A stretch of DNA of 64,000 nt from Chryseobacterium indoltheticum (GTDB lineage: Bacteria > Bacteroidota > Bacteroidia > Flavobacteriales > Weeksellaceae). The notes beneath the pieces are model-generated. The model was not told the DNA's origin. It did no database searches and saw only the letters and a list, made by a program, of their open reading frames with translations. Within the stretch, counting starts at the first letter, position 1, and every line of letters starts with the position of its first letter. Made by a program: the position numbers and the translations under genes. Location: the NCBI RefSeq assembly GCF_003815915.1, contig NZ_CP033929.1, forward strand, positions 868,001 to 932,000, written 5' to 3'. This document shows positions 9,069-16,430 of the stretch, one piece after another.

Positions 9069-9560
9069 ATGACAACAATTGTGGTGGCAATGGGAGAAAA
9101 AAACGAGATTGGTTCTGGTAATCAGTTATTGTGGCATCTTCCCAAAGATTTAAAACATTTTAAAGACTTAACTTCGGGACACCCGATTATTATGGGGAGA
9201 AAAACCTATGAAAGTATAGGAAAAGCACTTCCCAACCGTACCAATATTGTTGTTTCAAGAAAGAAAAACTGGTTTCAGGAAGGTATTTTAATTGTTGGAA
9301 GCATTAAAGAAGCGGTGAAATTTGCAAAAAAAATAGATGAAAACATCTTCATTATCGGAGGCGGAAATGTCTACGAACAAACCATGGAAATTGCAGACCG
9401 TCTTGAAGTAACTTTGGTAAAAGCAAATCTTGAAGCTGATACTTATTTTCCAAAAATCAACGACAAAATCTGGAAAAAAACTGAAGAAACCTGCCACGAA
9501 AAAGACGAAAAAAATCAATACGATTTCTGTTTTCAGACGTATGAAAAGGTTAATGGTTAA
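9069..9560 (+). CDS. folA: Dihydrofolate reductase
   Basis: The product has 163 residues, standard for bacterial DHFR. It starts with TTIVVAMGEKNEIGSGNQLLWHLPKDLKHF, which holds the Met20-loop region and the W-x-L-P-x-D-x-x-x-F substrate site with the catalytic acidic residue. HPIIMGRKTYESIG is the NADPH-binding G-R-x-T-x-x-x-(I/L)-G motif, and IFIIGGGNVYEQ the GG-x-x-(V/I)-Y motif. The enzyme reduces dihydrofolate to tetrahydrofolate for thymidylate and purine synthesis. The last few codons (KVNG) and the stop codon lie inside a heptamer repeat tract that continues into the intergenic region, so the C-terminus may have been trimmed or extended by that repeat. Confidence 0.97.
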   Translation: MTTIVVAMGEKNEIGSGNQLLWHLPKDLKHFKDLTSGHPIIMGRKTYESIGKALPNRTNIVVSRKKNWFQEGILIVGSIKEAVKFAKKIDENIFIIGGGNVYEQTMEIADRLEVTLVKANLEADTYFPKINDKIWKKTEETCHEKDEKNQYDFCFQTYEKVNG

Positions 9561-9638
9561 TAGTTGTTGGTTGATCGTTTTTTAATGTGTGGAAATTTAA
9601 TTAGAAACCATTCCCTATCAACTAAAAACTAACAACCA
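9546..9638. repeat. Heptamer repeat tract, inverted halves (copy 1)
   Basis: From 9546 to 9580 units of exactly 7 bases follow the pattern NNNGTTN (AAGGTTA, ATGGTTA, ATAGTTG, TTGGTTG, ATCGTTT). From 9604 to 9638 the pattern is roughly complementary, NNAACNA (TCAACTA, AAAACTA, ACAACCA). The left half starts inside the folA coding end. The right half ends just before a -7 element. The halves can pair as a hairpin. Confidence 0.75.
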
Positions 9639-9645
9639 AATTTCT

Positions 9646-9653
9646 TATCTTTG
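9646..9653 (+). promoter_or_regulatory. -7 promoter element for the 9672 gene
   Basis: TATCTTTG is an exact TAnnTTTG, 18 bases before the ATG of the membrane/TPR-like gene. Confidence 0.6.
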
Positions 9654-9671
9654 CACTTCTAAAATTTAATA

Positions 9672-10238
9672 ATGAATAAGTACATAAAAATCATAGTTGC
9701 GGCACTTCTGATTATCGGAGGTCTTTATATGATGTTTTTTACAAGAAATTTAGGCTGGGGAATTGTAATTTTCCTTTTGGCTGCATTGCCGATTTTCTTA
9801 TTTTTCAAGAACGAAAACATCCTTTTAGCTTTTTGGCAATTGAGAAAACAAGACATGATTAAAGCTTCAAAGTTTTTAAATAATATTAAAGATTATAAAA
9901 ATGAACTTCATAAAAATCAATACGGATATTACCATTATTTACAAGGTTTGGTTTTAGCTCAGGAACATCCTACACAAGTGGAGCCTTTGATGAAAAAAGC
10001 TTTGGATTATGGTTTGAATATGAAACATGACCGCGCAATGGCAACACTTAATTTGGCAGCCGGAGCGATTTCTAAAGGAAGAAGACAGGAAGGGCAAAAA
10101 CTTTTGGAGGAAGCAAAAAGATTAGACTCTGCAGGAATGATGGCCGATCAGATCAAAATGCTGAAAGATCAGTTGAAAATGCCAACGATGCAAAAGCATA
10201 TGCACAATCCTAATATGAGGAATAGAGGGAAGTTTTAA
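9672..10238 (+). CDS. Two-helix membrane protein with TPR-like cytosolic part
   Basis: The product has 188 residues. Two hydrophobic segments (about 6-23 and 27-45) form a hairpin in the membrane. The rest is helical and reads like two degenerate tetratricopeptide units: YYHYLQGLVLAQEHPTQVEPLMKKALDYGL, then RAMATLNLAAGAISKGRRQEGQKLLEEAKRLD. The C-terminus is Met-, His- and Asn-rich (MQKHMHNPNMRNRGKF). No enzyme motif is present, and I infer a protein-protein interaction role only. It is transcribed alone from the promoter at 9646 and ends in a strong bidirectional terminator. Confidence 0.65.
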   Translation: MNKYIKIIVAALLIIGGLYMMFFTRNLGWGIVIFLLAALPIFLFFKNENILLAFWQLRKQDMIKASKFLNNIKDYKNELHKNQYGYYHYLQGLVLAQEHPTQVEPLMKKALDYGLNMKHDRAMATLNLAAGAISKGRRQEGQKLLEEAKRLDSAGMMADQIKMLKDQLKMPTMQKHMHNPNMRNRGKF

Positions 10239-10246
10239 AAATACAT

Positions 10247-10271
10247 AAGCCGCAGATTATATTTGCGGCTT
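10247..10271. terminator. Bidirectional terminator
   Basis: AAGCCGCA and TGCGGCTT form a perfect 8-bp stem between the convergent genes ending at 10238 and 10277. It is T-rich on the plus side and A-rich on the other. Confidence 0.8.
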
Positions 10272-10276
10272 TATTT

Positions 10277-10807
10277 TTATTTAAATTTTTCTGATTTGAT
10301 TCTTCCGATTTCTTCACTACTTTGTCCAAATCCATACTTGTCAAAAAATATCCAGTACTCTTTTTTATCATACTCATCTTGTGCAACCTTTATATTATAC
10401 GTTTTACCATTAGTTAATAATACAAGTTGCATCTCTCTTTCAGTACCCGAATGATGTGGTTGAGATTCTTTGATTTTCTGGAGCTCAATTTTCATTTCTG
10501 CAGAAGTAAATTTTCCAAACGTTTGATCATTTTGAATGATCTGTGTGTCGGGATTTTTAAGAATTATTATAAATTCATTTCTAATTTTAGTAATAATTGT
10601 TGTTTGAATTATTACTAAAATAATGGCGAATATAAAGAGTTGCAATAGAAAAAATATTCCGGTAAGCCTTAATTTTTCAGAATTCTTTTTCAGAGATTCA
10701 ACAATATTAGAAATCAATAGAATTACTACGCCAATGAAAGCTAATACAAAAGAATAAGGCAGGAAATGGAATGAAAATGAATAAATGTTTTTAAGAATTT
10801 CAATCAT
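10277..10807 (-). CDS. Hypothetical membrane protein
   Basis: The product has 176 residues. Two hydrophobic segments lie at about 12-33 and 48-70, with a basic loop between them. The C-terminal 100 residues are polar and probably exposed: residues 85-120 contain DTQIIQNDQTFGKFTSAEM, and the end has EREMQLVLLTNGKTYNIKV and EYWIFFDKYGFGQSSEEIG. No family was recognised. It is downstream of the TRIC channel gene with 8 bases between them, so the two are probably co-transcribed. Confidence 0.6.
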   Translation of the reverse strand: MIEILKNIYSFSFHFLPYSFVLAFIGVVILLISNIVESLKKNSEKLRLTGIFFLLQLFIFAIILVIIQTTIITKIRNEFIIILKNPDTQIIQNDQTFGKFTSAEMKIELQKIKESQPHHSGTEREMQLVLLTNGKTYNIKVAQDEYDKKEYWIFFDKYGFGQSSEEIGRIKSEKFK

Positions 10808-10815
10808 AAGACAAT

Positions 10816-11448
10816 TTACATTTCAGCATCATTATTGTAACCGTAAAATTTAGGCATTTGCCAGTGGTATTTTACTGCGAATGTTCTAATGGCAACAATC
10901 AATAAAATAGTGAAAATCTGAATAATGGTGTAAGAAAGATCGGTAAAAGTGTTGAGTATCAAAAATATTGCTCCACCAATAATACAGGCGCTTGCGTAAA
11001 TTTCTTTTCTAAAAATCAGAGGAATTCTATTGAGTAAAATATCCCGGATTATACCACCGAAACAGCCGGTGATGGTTCCAAGTCCGATGCATATTAAAGG
11101 ATGAATGTCTGCGTTTAATCCTTTCTGAACACCGATGATGGTAAATAATCCCAGTCCGAAACTGTCGAAGATAAATAAAGTTACTTTAAAATTTTTCTCA
11201 ATCGATTTAAAGATCATCGAAAAAATAGAGGTTATCAAAATCACGCCACACATCAGAAGATCGTGCATCCAAAAAACAGGAATGTCGAGTAGTAAATCTC
11301 TCACCGTTCCGCCACCAACTGAAGTAACGAAAGCAATAATCAAAACTCCGAACGGGTCTAGTCTTTTCTGCATCGCTGCAAAACTTCCCGACATCGAAAA
11401 TGATATCGTACCAAGGATTTCTATTGCAAAATTGATTTGTTCGTGCAT
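10816..11448 (-). CDS. Trimeric intracellular cation (TRIC) channel family protein, YicG-like (UPF0126)
   Basis: The product has 210 residues with seven predicted membrane segments and two UPF0126 repeats. Each repeat contains a family GGG/GGI motif: SVGGGTVRDLLLDIPVFW at about 41-58 and TGCFGGIIRDILLNRIPLIF at about 127-146. Bacterial and archaeal TRIC homologues form trimeric K+ channels. The start codon is at 11446-11448, beside a heptamer repeat tract. The channel assignment follows the family and was not tested here. Confidence 0.9.
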   Translation of the reverse strand: MHEQINFAIEILGTISFSMSGSFAAMQKRLDPFGVLIIAFVTSVGGGTVRDLLLDIPVFWMHDLLMCGVILITSIFSMIFKSIEKNFKVTLFIFDSFGLGLFTIIGVQKGLNADIHPLICIGLGTITGCFGGIIRDILLNRIPLIFRKEIYASACIIGGAIFLILNTFTDLSYTIIQIFTILLIVAIRTFAVKYHWQMPKFYGYNNDAEM

Positions 11449-11451
11449 CTT

Positions 11452-11528
11452 TGATAAATGATTTTCGATAAATGATAAAAGATTGAATGTCTGAAATCAT
11501 TAATCTCTTATCATCTATCATTTATTTC
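11452..11528. repeat. Heptamer repeat tract, inverted halves (copy 2)
   Basis: Eleven consecutive 7-base units span the whole gap between the TRIC gene and coaD. The left units are NGATNNN type (TGATAAA, CGATAAA, TGATAAA). A central unit is ATGTCTG. The right units are NNATCAT type (AAATCAT, TTATCAT, CTATCAT). The two halves are complementary around the centre at about 11490, and the tract runs into the 3' end of coaD. Confidence 0.85.
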
Positions 11529-11986
11529 TCAACTCTTACCGCTTCAGGAACCAAAAGTTCATATTCACCACCGTGGTTGATGATTTCTCTTACGATGCTG
11601 CTGCTGATGAATGATTTTCCAGATGAAGTCAATAGGAAAACGGTTTCCAGTTTTTTGTGGGCTAAAGTACGGTTGGTGTGGGCAATTGCTTTTTCAAATT
11701 CGAAATCGGCAGGATTTCTTAGGCCTCTTAAAATAAATTGAGCATTTTTTTCAAAACAGTAATCAACCGTTAAACCTTCAAAATAATCAACTTCAACATT
11801 GGGAAATTCGGCGACAGAATTTTGTATGAATTCCATTCTTTTTTCAATGGGAAACATATATTTCTTTTGAGAATTCTGACCAATGGCGATAATTACTTTG
11901 TCGAAAAGCGCCGCTGCTCTTTCGATAATATCATAATGGCCTAAAGTAATCGGGTCAAAAGATCCCGGAAAAACAGCAATTTTCAT
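11522..11986 (-). CDS. coaD: Phosphopantetheine adenylyltransferase
   Basis: The product has 154 residues from the ATG at 11984-11986. A TTG two codons upstream would be the only longer choice and is unlikely. The nucleotidyltransferase motif GSFDPITLGHYDIIERA (TxGH type) is at the N-terminus, and FILRGLRNPADFEFEKAIAH and the ISSSIVREI loop are characteristic of CoaD. The enzyme transfers AMP from ATP to 4'-phosphopantetheine in coenzyme A synthesis. The gene ends within a heptamer repeat tract and starts next to another one, so both of its flanks are repeats. Confidence 0.97.
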   Translation of the reverse strand: MKIAVFPGSFDPITLGHYDIIERAAALFDKVIIAIGQNSQKKYMFPIEKRMEFIQNSVAEFPNVEVDYFEGLTVDYCFEKNAQFILRGLRNPADFEFEKAIAHTNRTLAHKKLETVFLLTSSGKSFISSSIVREIINHGGEYELLVPEAVRVEK

Positions 11987-11994
11987 GCGCAAAT

Positions 11995-12064
11995 AAAGTT
12001 ATAAGTTATGAGTTATCAATTATGAGTTGTTTTACTCTAATCTCTAACTTCTAATATCTAGTTT
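11995..12064. repeat. Heptamer repeat tract, inverted halves (copy 3)
   Basis: The gap between coaD and ddl is filled by 7-base units. The left half is NNAGTTN (AAAGTTA, TAAGTTA, TGAGTTA, TGAGTTG). The middle unit is TTTTACT. The right half is CTAANNT (CTAATCT, CTAACTT, CTAATAT, CTAGTTT). The last unit includes the ddl stop codon. The halves are approximate reverse complements. Confidence 0.85.
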
Positions 12065-13047
12065 CTCTTTTGTAAAGCTTTTTCAACCTCATTTCCACAA
12101 AGGTCTTTTATTGAAATTCCGTAAATTTTTGCCTGTTGCGGAAGGATACTTGCCGGAGAAAATCCTGGATTGGTATTCATTTCAAGCATATAAGGAATTC
12201 CGTCCATTAAAATAAATTCACTTCTCGAAAAACCACTCATTCCAAGTGAATTGTAAGCTCTTTTTGCAATTTCTTCTACTCTTTTTGTAGTTTCTGCATC
12301 AATTCTTGCGGGGGTAATTTCTTCTGAAGCGCCTTCATATTTAGCTTCATAGTCGAAAAATTCGTTTGTTGGAACAATTTCTGTAATTCCCAAAACGATA
12401 GTTTCACCTTTAAAATCAATAACTCCTACAGAAACTTCCATTCCGTCTAAGAAGCTTTCGATTAAAATTTCATCATCTTCTTTAAAAGCAATTTCGGTTG
12501 CAGCAATCAGTTCAGATTTTTCTTTTACTTTAGAAATACCCAATGAAGAGCCTGATTGATTAGGCTTTACAAATACAGGAAGACTTAGATTATCAATAAT
12601 TTCATCAACATTAATATGTTCTCCTTTTCTTAAATAAACACTTTTTGCAGAAGGAATTCCATATTTTGAGAGAACGGCTAAAGTATCTTTTTTATTGAAC
12701 GTCAACGCACTCTGATAGAAATCGCAACCGGTATATTTTTGTCCGATAGCGTCCCAATAAGCCTGAAGAATTCCGTTTTCGCCGGGTGTTCCATGGATAA
12801 TATTGAAGCAAGCATCAAATTTCAACACTTCATTATGATCTAAAGTAACCGAGAAATCACCTTTGTTGATGGTTTTTTTATTCTCATTTTCATCCAGAAA
12901 ATACCATTCATCTTTTAGAATAATCACTTTATAGACATCATATAGATCTCTGTCTAAGGAATCATATATTAACTGGCCACTTTTCAGAGAAACTTTATAT
13001 TCGTCAGAATAGCCTCCCATAACTACGGCAACGTGTTTTTTGCTCAT
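12058..13047 (-). CDS. ddl: D-alanine--D-alanine ligase
   Basis: The product has 329 residues from the ATG at 13045-13047. It is an ATP-grasp ligase: HVAVVMGGYSDEYKVSLKSG at the N-terminus, INIVHGTPGENG-like sequence (IIHGTPGENGILQAYWD) at about 80, PVFVKPNQSGSSLGISKV in the ATP-grasp core, and MLEMNTNPGFSPASILPQQA near the end. It joins two D-Ala residues for peptidoglycan. A longer reading frame begins 25 codons upstream, but a CAAATTTA sequence at 13068-13075 is an exact minus-strand TAnnTTTG promoter lying inside that extension, which supports the shorter start. Confidence 0.96.
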   Translation of the reverse strand: MSKKHVAVVMGGYSDEYKVSLKSGQLIYDSLDRDLYDVYKVIILKDEWYFLDENENKKTINKGDFSVTLDHNEVLKFDACFNIIHGTPGENGILQAYWDAIGQKYTGCDFYQSALTFNKKDTLAVLSKYGIPSAKSVYLRKGEHINVDEIIDNLSLPVFVKPNQSGSSLGISKVKEKSELIAATEIAFKEDDEILIESFLDGMEVSVGVIDFKGETIVLGITEIVPTNEFFDYEAKYEGASEEITPARIDAETTKRVEEIAKRAYNSLGMSGFSRSEFILMDGIPYMLEMNTNPGFSPASILPQQAKIYGISIKDLCGNEVEKALQKRN

Positions 13048-13067
13048 ATGCATATTATCAATAAGGG

Positions 13068-13075
13068 CAAATTTA
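13068..13075 (-). promoter_or_regulatory. -7 promoter element for ddl
   Basis: The minus strand reads TAAATTTG, 20 bases upstream of the ATG at 13047. It decides the ddl start, because the longer alternative start would lie upstream of it. Confidence 0.6.
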
Positions 13076-13166
13076 AACAATTTATATATTGAAATAAATG
13101 AATTCTTATTTTTTTGAAACAAAAATGAAATCTGCTAAATAAAAACTTCAATATAAAATTATTAAT

Positions 13167-13174
13167 TATCTTTG
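13167..13174 (+). promoter_or_regulatory. -7 promoter element for the PASTA gene
   Basis: TATCTTTG is an exact TAnnTTTG, 26 bases before the ATG at 13201. Confidence 0.6.
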
Positions 13175-13200
13175 TCGTTATTATTAAAGTATTTTTAAGT

Positions 13201-14238
13201 ATGCTTAAATCACTTTTCAACTGGAAAGTTTTACTGAATTTATTAGTAGCCATCGGTATTTTTATAGGATTGGTATGGCTTACTTTCCGTTGGTTGGAGT
13301 ATCACACCAATCATGGGCAGGAAATTCCTGTTCCTAATGTCATTAATAAATCTGTTCATGACGCAGTAAAAATATTAGAAGATACAGGACTCGACTATGA
13401 AGTCGATAGTGCAGCTTATAACCCTAAATACAGACCGCTTCAGGTTCTGAAGGTTTATCCTTCTCCTGGATCTCGTGTGAAAGATGGAAGAGCTATTCAG
13501 CTCATGGTAAATCCTAAAAGCTGGGCTCCGGTTGCTGTTCCTGATGTTATTAATAAATATTCAGGACTTGCTTTCCAGAGATTGGAGCAGGTAGGTCTTA
13601 AGGTTTCAGATACTATTTACGAACCAAGCATTCAGAAAGATGCTGTTTTAAGGATTTTATTTAAAGGAAATTCTATAAAACCGGGAACTAAGATCCCAAG
13701 ATTCTCGGTGATTGATGTTGTGGTAGGATCTGGCCCTATGCGAAATATTGCCATTCCAAATCTTGTAGGATTAACGGTGAAAGAAGCAAAATCAGTAATT
13801 GCAAGAAATCTTTTTGAAGTAGGTCTTGTAGACCATGAAGATGGAGGAAATGATGATTCAGATATTGTATATTATCAAGATCCTGCATCCGGAGATGCGC
13901 GAGATCAGGGCATGCAGATCGATCTCTGGGCGAGTAAAAAAACACCTGCCGAACTGCGTGGGAAAATAGAAATACTTAATTCTACTTACCGTATGAGAGT
14001 AGATACTACTTTGCCTCCGGTGAGATATGATGAAGTTCCTAATTTCCAAGATCCGCCACCGATGAATGATCCTGTTCCGGCTCCTGCACCTCAGAAAAAG
14101 GAAGCTCCTAAAACTGAGACGGCAAAACCAACGGGAACTTCAGCAAAACCTACAACTACTGGAGATAAACCAAAACCTGCTGTACCAACGACAACTCCTG
14201 CAACAGACAAGCCTAAAGCAAAAAAGGTAATTATATAA
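13201..14238 (+). CDS. Membrane-anchored PASTA-domain protein
   Basis: The product has 345 residues. A transmembrane helix (about 12-30, LLVAIGIFIGLVWLTF) is followed by three PASTA domains. These begin at IPVPNVINKSVHDAVKIL (about 41), VAVPDVINKYSGLAFQRL (about 114) and IAIPNLVGLTVKEAKSVI (about 183). The C-terminus (about 270-345) is a Pro/Ala/Thr/Lys-rich unstructured tail. PASTA domains bind peptidoglycan in Ser/Thr kinases and penicillin-binding proteins; here no kinase or transpeptidase is attached. The position between ddl and rluD is common in this group. The likely role is cell-wall association in the periplasm. Confidence 0.92.
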   Translation: MLKSLFNWKVLLNLLVAIGIFIGLVWLTFRWLEYHTNHGQEIPVPNVINKSVHDAVKILEDTGLDYEVDSAAYNPKYRPLQVLKVYPSPGSRVKDGRAIQLMVNPKSWAPVAVPDVINKYSGLAFQRLEQVGLKVSDTIYEPSIQKDAVLRILFKGNSIKPGTKIPRFSVIDVVVGSGPMRNIAIPNLVGLTVKEAKSVIARNLFEVGLVDHEDGGNDDSDIVYYQDPASGDARDQGMQIDLWASKKTPAELRGKIEILNSTYRMRVDTTLPPVRYDEVPNFQDPPPMNDPVPAPAPQKKEAPKTETAKPTGTSAKPTTTGDKPKPAVPTTTPATDKPKAKKVII

Positions 14239-14261
14239 ATTGATTTTTAATTTAAAATAAA

Positions 14262-14295
14262 AAAAGGCTTCAACTTTAATATGTTGAAGCCTTTT
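14262..14295 (+). terminator. Terminator after the PASTA gene
   Basis: AAAAGGCTTCAAC and GTTGAAGCCTTTT form a perfect 13-bp stem with an 8-base loop. It ends just before the next gene, so most transcription of rluD may need read-through or its own start. Confidence 0.85.
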
Positions 14296-14309
14296 ATATA
14301 GATAAAGCA

Positions 14310-15377
14310 ATGACAGAAGATAACGAGGATTTTTTAGACGAAGAATTTTTAGACGCTAATAATAATATCGATATTGATGATGAAAATAAAGGTCTTTATG
14401 AGCATCTCAATATTACGGTTGATGGTAATCAGGAACCTTTAAGAATAGATAAATTTTTATTTAATTTTAGACAAAACTCTTCCAGAAATAAAATTTCGCA
14501 GACCTGCCGTGCCGGAAATGTTGTAGTTAACGGAAATCCTGTAAAGCAGAATTATAGAGTAAAACCGGGAGATCAGATTTCTGTTTTACTAACGCATCCA
14601 CCCCGTGAAAACTTCATTGTTCCGCAGGATATTCCTATTAATATTGTATACGAAGATGACGATTTGGTTGTTGTAGACAAAGAACCGGGAATGGTAGTAC
14701 ATCCTGGATTTGGAAACTGGGACAAAACCTTGGTAAATGCTTTAGCCTTTCATTTTCAGAAAAATGGGCAGAAATCAGATTTAGACAGAGTAGGTTTGGT
14801 TCACAGAATCGATAAAGATACATCGGGTCTTTTGGTAATTGCCAAAAATGAATACGCATTGAGCTTTCTTGCCAAGCAATTTTTCGAAAGAAAAACCAAG
14901 CGTCTGTATTGGGCATTTGTCTGGGGAAATGTGAAGGACGATGAAGGTACCATTACGGGGCACATCGGGAGGCATCCCAAAAATAGAATGCAGATGTACA
15001 CTTACGTTGACGGAAGCCAGGGAAAGCACGCCGTTACACATTATAAAGTTTTAGAACGTTTCAAATATATGACCTGGGTAGAATGTAAACTTGAAACAGG
15101 AAGAACGCATCAGATCAGAGCGCATTTCAAACATATCGGTCATACATTGTTTAATGACGAAAGATATGAAGGGAATGTTGCATTGAGAGGAGTGAATCTC
15201 CCTAAGTATAAGCACTTTATAAAAAATGTGTTCGATGTTTTACCAAGACATGCGCTTCATGCACACACTTTAGGATTTATACATCCAACTTCCAAAACGG
15301 AATTGTATTTTGAGAGCCCAATGCCGCAAGATATGGCGGATGCTGTAAAAAAATGGAGAAATTATTTAGAAAACTAA
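14310..15377 (+). CDS. rluD: RluA-family pseudouridine synthase, RluD-like
   Basis: The product has 355 residues. An acidic N-terminal extension (about 1-30) precedes an S4 RNA-binding domain (LRIDKFLFNFRQNSSRNKIS and VVNGNPVKQNYRVKPGD). The catalytic domain contains LVHRIDKDTSGLLVIAKN with the active-site Asp, then RTHQIRAHFKHIGHTLFNDERY. RluD makes pseudouridines in helix 69 of 23S rRNA; the S4-plus-catalytic layout fits RluD best, although RluC or another RluA-family specificity cannot be excluded. It follows a terminator by only 14 bases. Confidence 0.88.
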   Translation: MTEDNEDFLDEEFLDANNNIDIDDENKGLYEHLNITVDGNQEPLRIDKFLFNFRQNSSRNKISQTCRAGNVVVNGNPVKQNYRVKPGDQISVLLTHPPRENFIVPQDIPINIVYEDDDLVVVDKEPGMVVHPGFGNWDKTLVNALAFHFQKNGQKSDLDRVGLVHRIDKDTSGLLVIAKNEYALSFLAKQFFERKTKRLYWAFVWGNVKDDEGTITGHIGRHPKNRMQMYTYVDGSQGKHAVTHYKVLERFKYMTWVECKLETGRTHQIRAHFKHIGHTLFNDERYEGNVALRGVNLPKYKHFIKNVFDVLPRHALHAHTLGFIHPTSKTELYFESPMPQDMADAVKKWRNYLEN

Positions 15378-15397
15378 AAATATATTGAGATTTTTTT

Positions 15398-15405
15398 TAT
15401 ATTTG
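15398..15405 (+). promoter_or_regulatory. -7 promoter element for the PorP/SprF gene
   Basis: TATATTTG is an exact TAnnTTTG, 23 bases upstream of the ATG at 15429. Confidence 0.6.
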
Positions 15406-15428
15406 TTGAATTGAAATCAAGATTTGTT

Positions 15429-16379
15429 ATGAGAAAACTATATGCTATCGTATGTTTAGCTCTTTTGTCGAATGCATACAAAGCACAAGAATCACTACCA
15501 TACTATCAACAATATCTTTTGGATGGTGAGTTCCTGTTCAACCCTGCTCAATACGGTAAAACAGACTACGTACAGCTTAACCTAAACTATCAACAACAAT
15601 TTTCAAAATTTAGCGAGTCTCCCAACGTACAGTCGGTGGGGATCAATGCTAATATTTTTGACAGAGTAGGAGCGGGTCTTTCCGTTTTTAGAGATAGTAA
15701 TGGCCCTATTTCAGCTGGAGGTATTACTGCAGGTGCATCTTATTTTATCCCACTTAGCAGTGAAGGAGAGAGAAAAGATCAGTTTTCTTTTGGTACAAGT
15801 GTTAATTTTTATAATATGAATTTTGATTATTCTAAAATTAATACTGAAGACGGTTACGACCCATTGTTGCAAGGTAATGAAAGTAATATCTTTATGGCGT
15901 ATGCAAACTTCGGTTTAGCAGCTACGTATAGAGGAATTTTCGGGGGTGTTTCGGTAAACGATATTGCATTAAGCAATGACGAATCTATCGTAAACAACTA
16001 CGAGCCTTCTCCTATCAAATTTTTCTTAAACTTAGGATACGATTGGAATATCGCAGACAATATTGCAATATCTCCATCAGTTTTGGTTAACTTAAATACC
16101 AATTCTACAAGAATGACAGACTTCAACTTGATGGCTACATTCTCTAATGATATCAATGCATTCTCTTTTGGGGTAAGCTACAGAGCGGTTCAAAACAGAT
16201 TTGATAATCAGGAATTAAGTGTTTCACCTATCGTAAAAGTAAGATTCAATAAATTTATGATTGGTGCTACATACAACCTTGGAATGTCTGATATCCAGAC
16301 GTATGGAGGAAACAGCTTTATGCTTGGTCTTGGTTATAACTTCGATAACTTTATTAATCATAGAGGATTTAGATATTAA
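15429..16379 (+). CDS. PorP/SprF-family type IX secretion outer membrane protein
   Basis: The product has 316 residues from the ATG at 15429; an upstream TTG is in frame but lies close to the promoter. A signal peptide (MRKLYAIVCLALLSNAYKAQ) is followed by the family opening LPYYQQYLLDGEFLFNPAQYG, which matches the PorP/SprF pattern, and by strands of an outer membrane beta-barrel ending GLGYNFDNFINHRGFRY. PorP/SprF proteins interact with PorE or C-terminal adhesins and support type IX secretion and gliding. This copy stands alone without a neighbouring large adhesin gene, so its partner must be elsewhere. Confidence 0.92.
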   Translation: MRKLYAIVCLALLSNAYKAQESLPYYQQYLLDGEFLFNPAQYGKTDYVQLNLNYQQQFSKFSESPNVQSVGINANIFDRVGAGLSVFRDSNGPISAGGITAGASYFIPLSSEGERKDQFSFGTSVNFYNMNFDYSKINTEDGYDPLLQGNESNIFMAYANFGLAATYRGIFGGVSVNDIALSNDESIVNNYEPSPIKFFLNLGYDWNIADNIAISPSVLVNLNTNSTRMTDFNLMATFSNDINAFSFGVSYRAVQNRFDNQELSVSPIVKVRFNKFMIGATYNLGMSDIQTYGGNSFMLGLGYNFDNFINHRGFRY

Positions 16380-16402
16380 TCAATTTAATTTAAATAAATT
16401 TG

Positions 16403-16424
16403 AGCTCTGAAATTTTTCAGGGCT
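16403..16424 (+). terminator. Terminator of the PorP/SprF gene, touching hemW
   Basis: AGCTCTGAAA and TTTCAGGGCT form a 10-bp stem with one U-G pair. They are followed by T residues to 16430, and the hemW ATG starts at 16431. Confidence 0.8.
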
Positions 16425-16430
16425 TTTTTT

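Noticed and set aside
13048..13122. Longer N-terminus for ddl
   Set aside because: An exact -7 promoter element lies inside the extension, and Ddl proteins of this group start at the shorter ATG.
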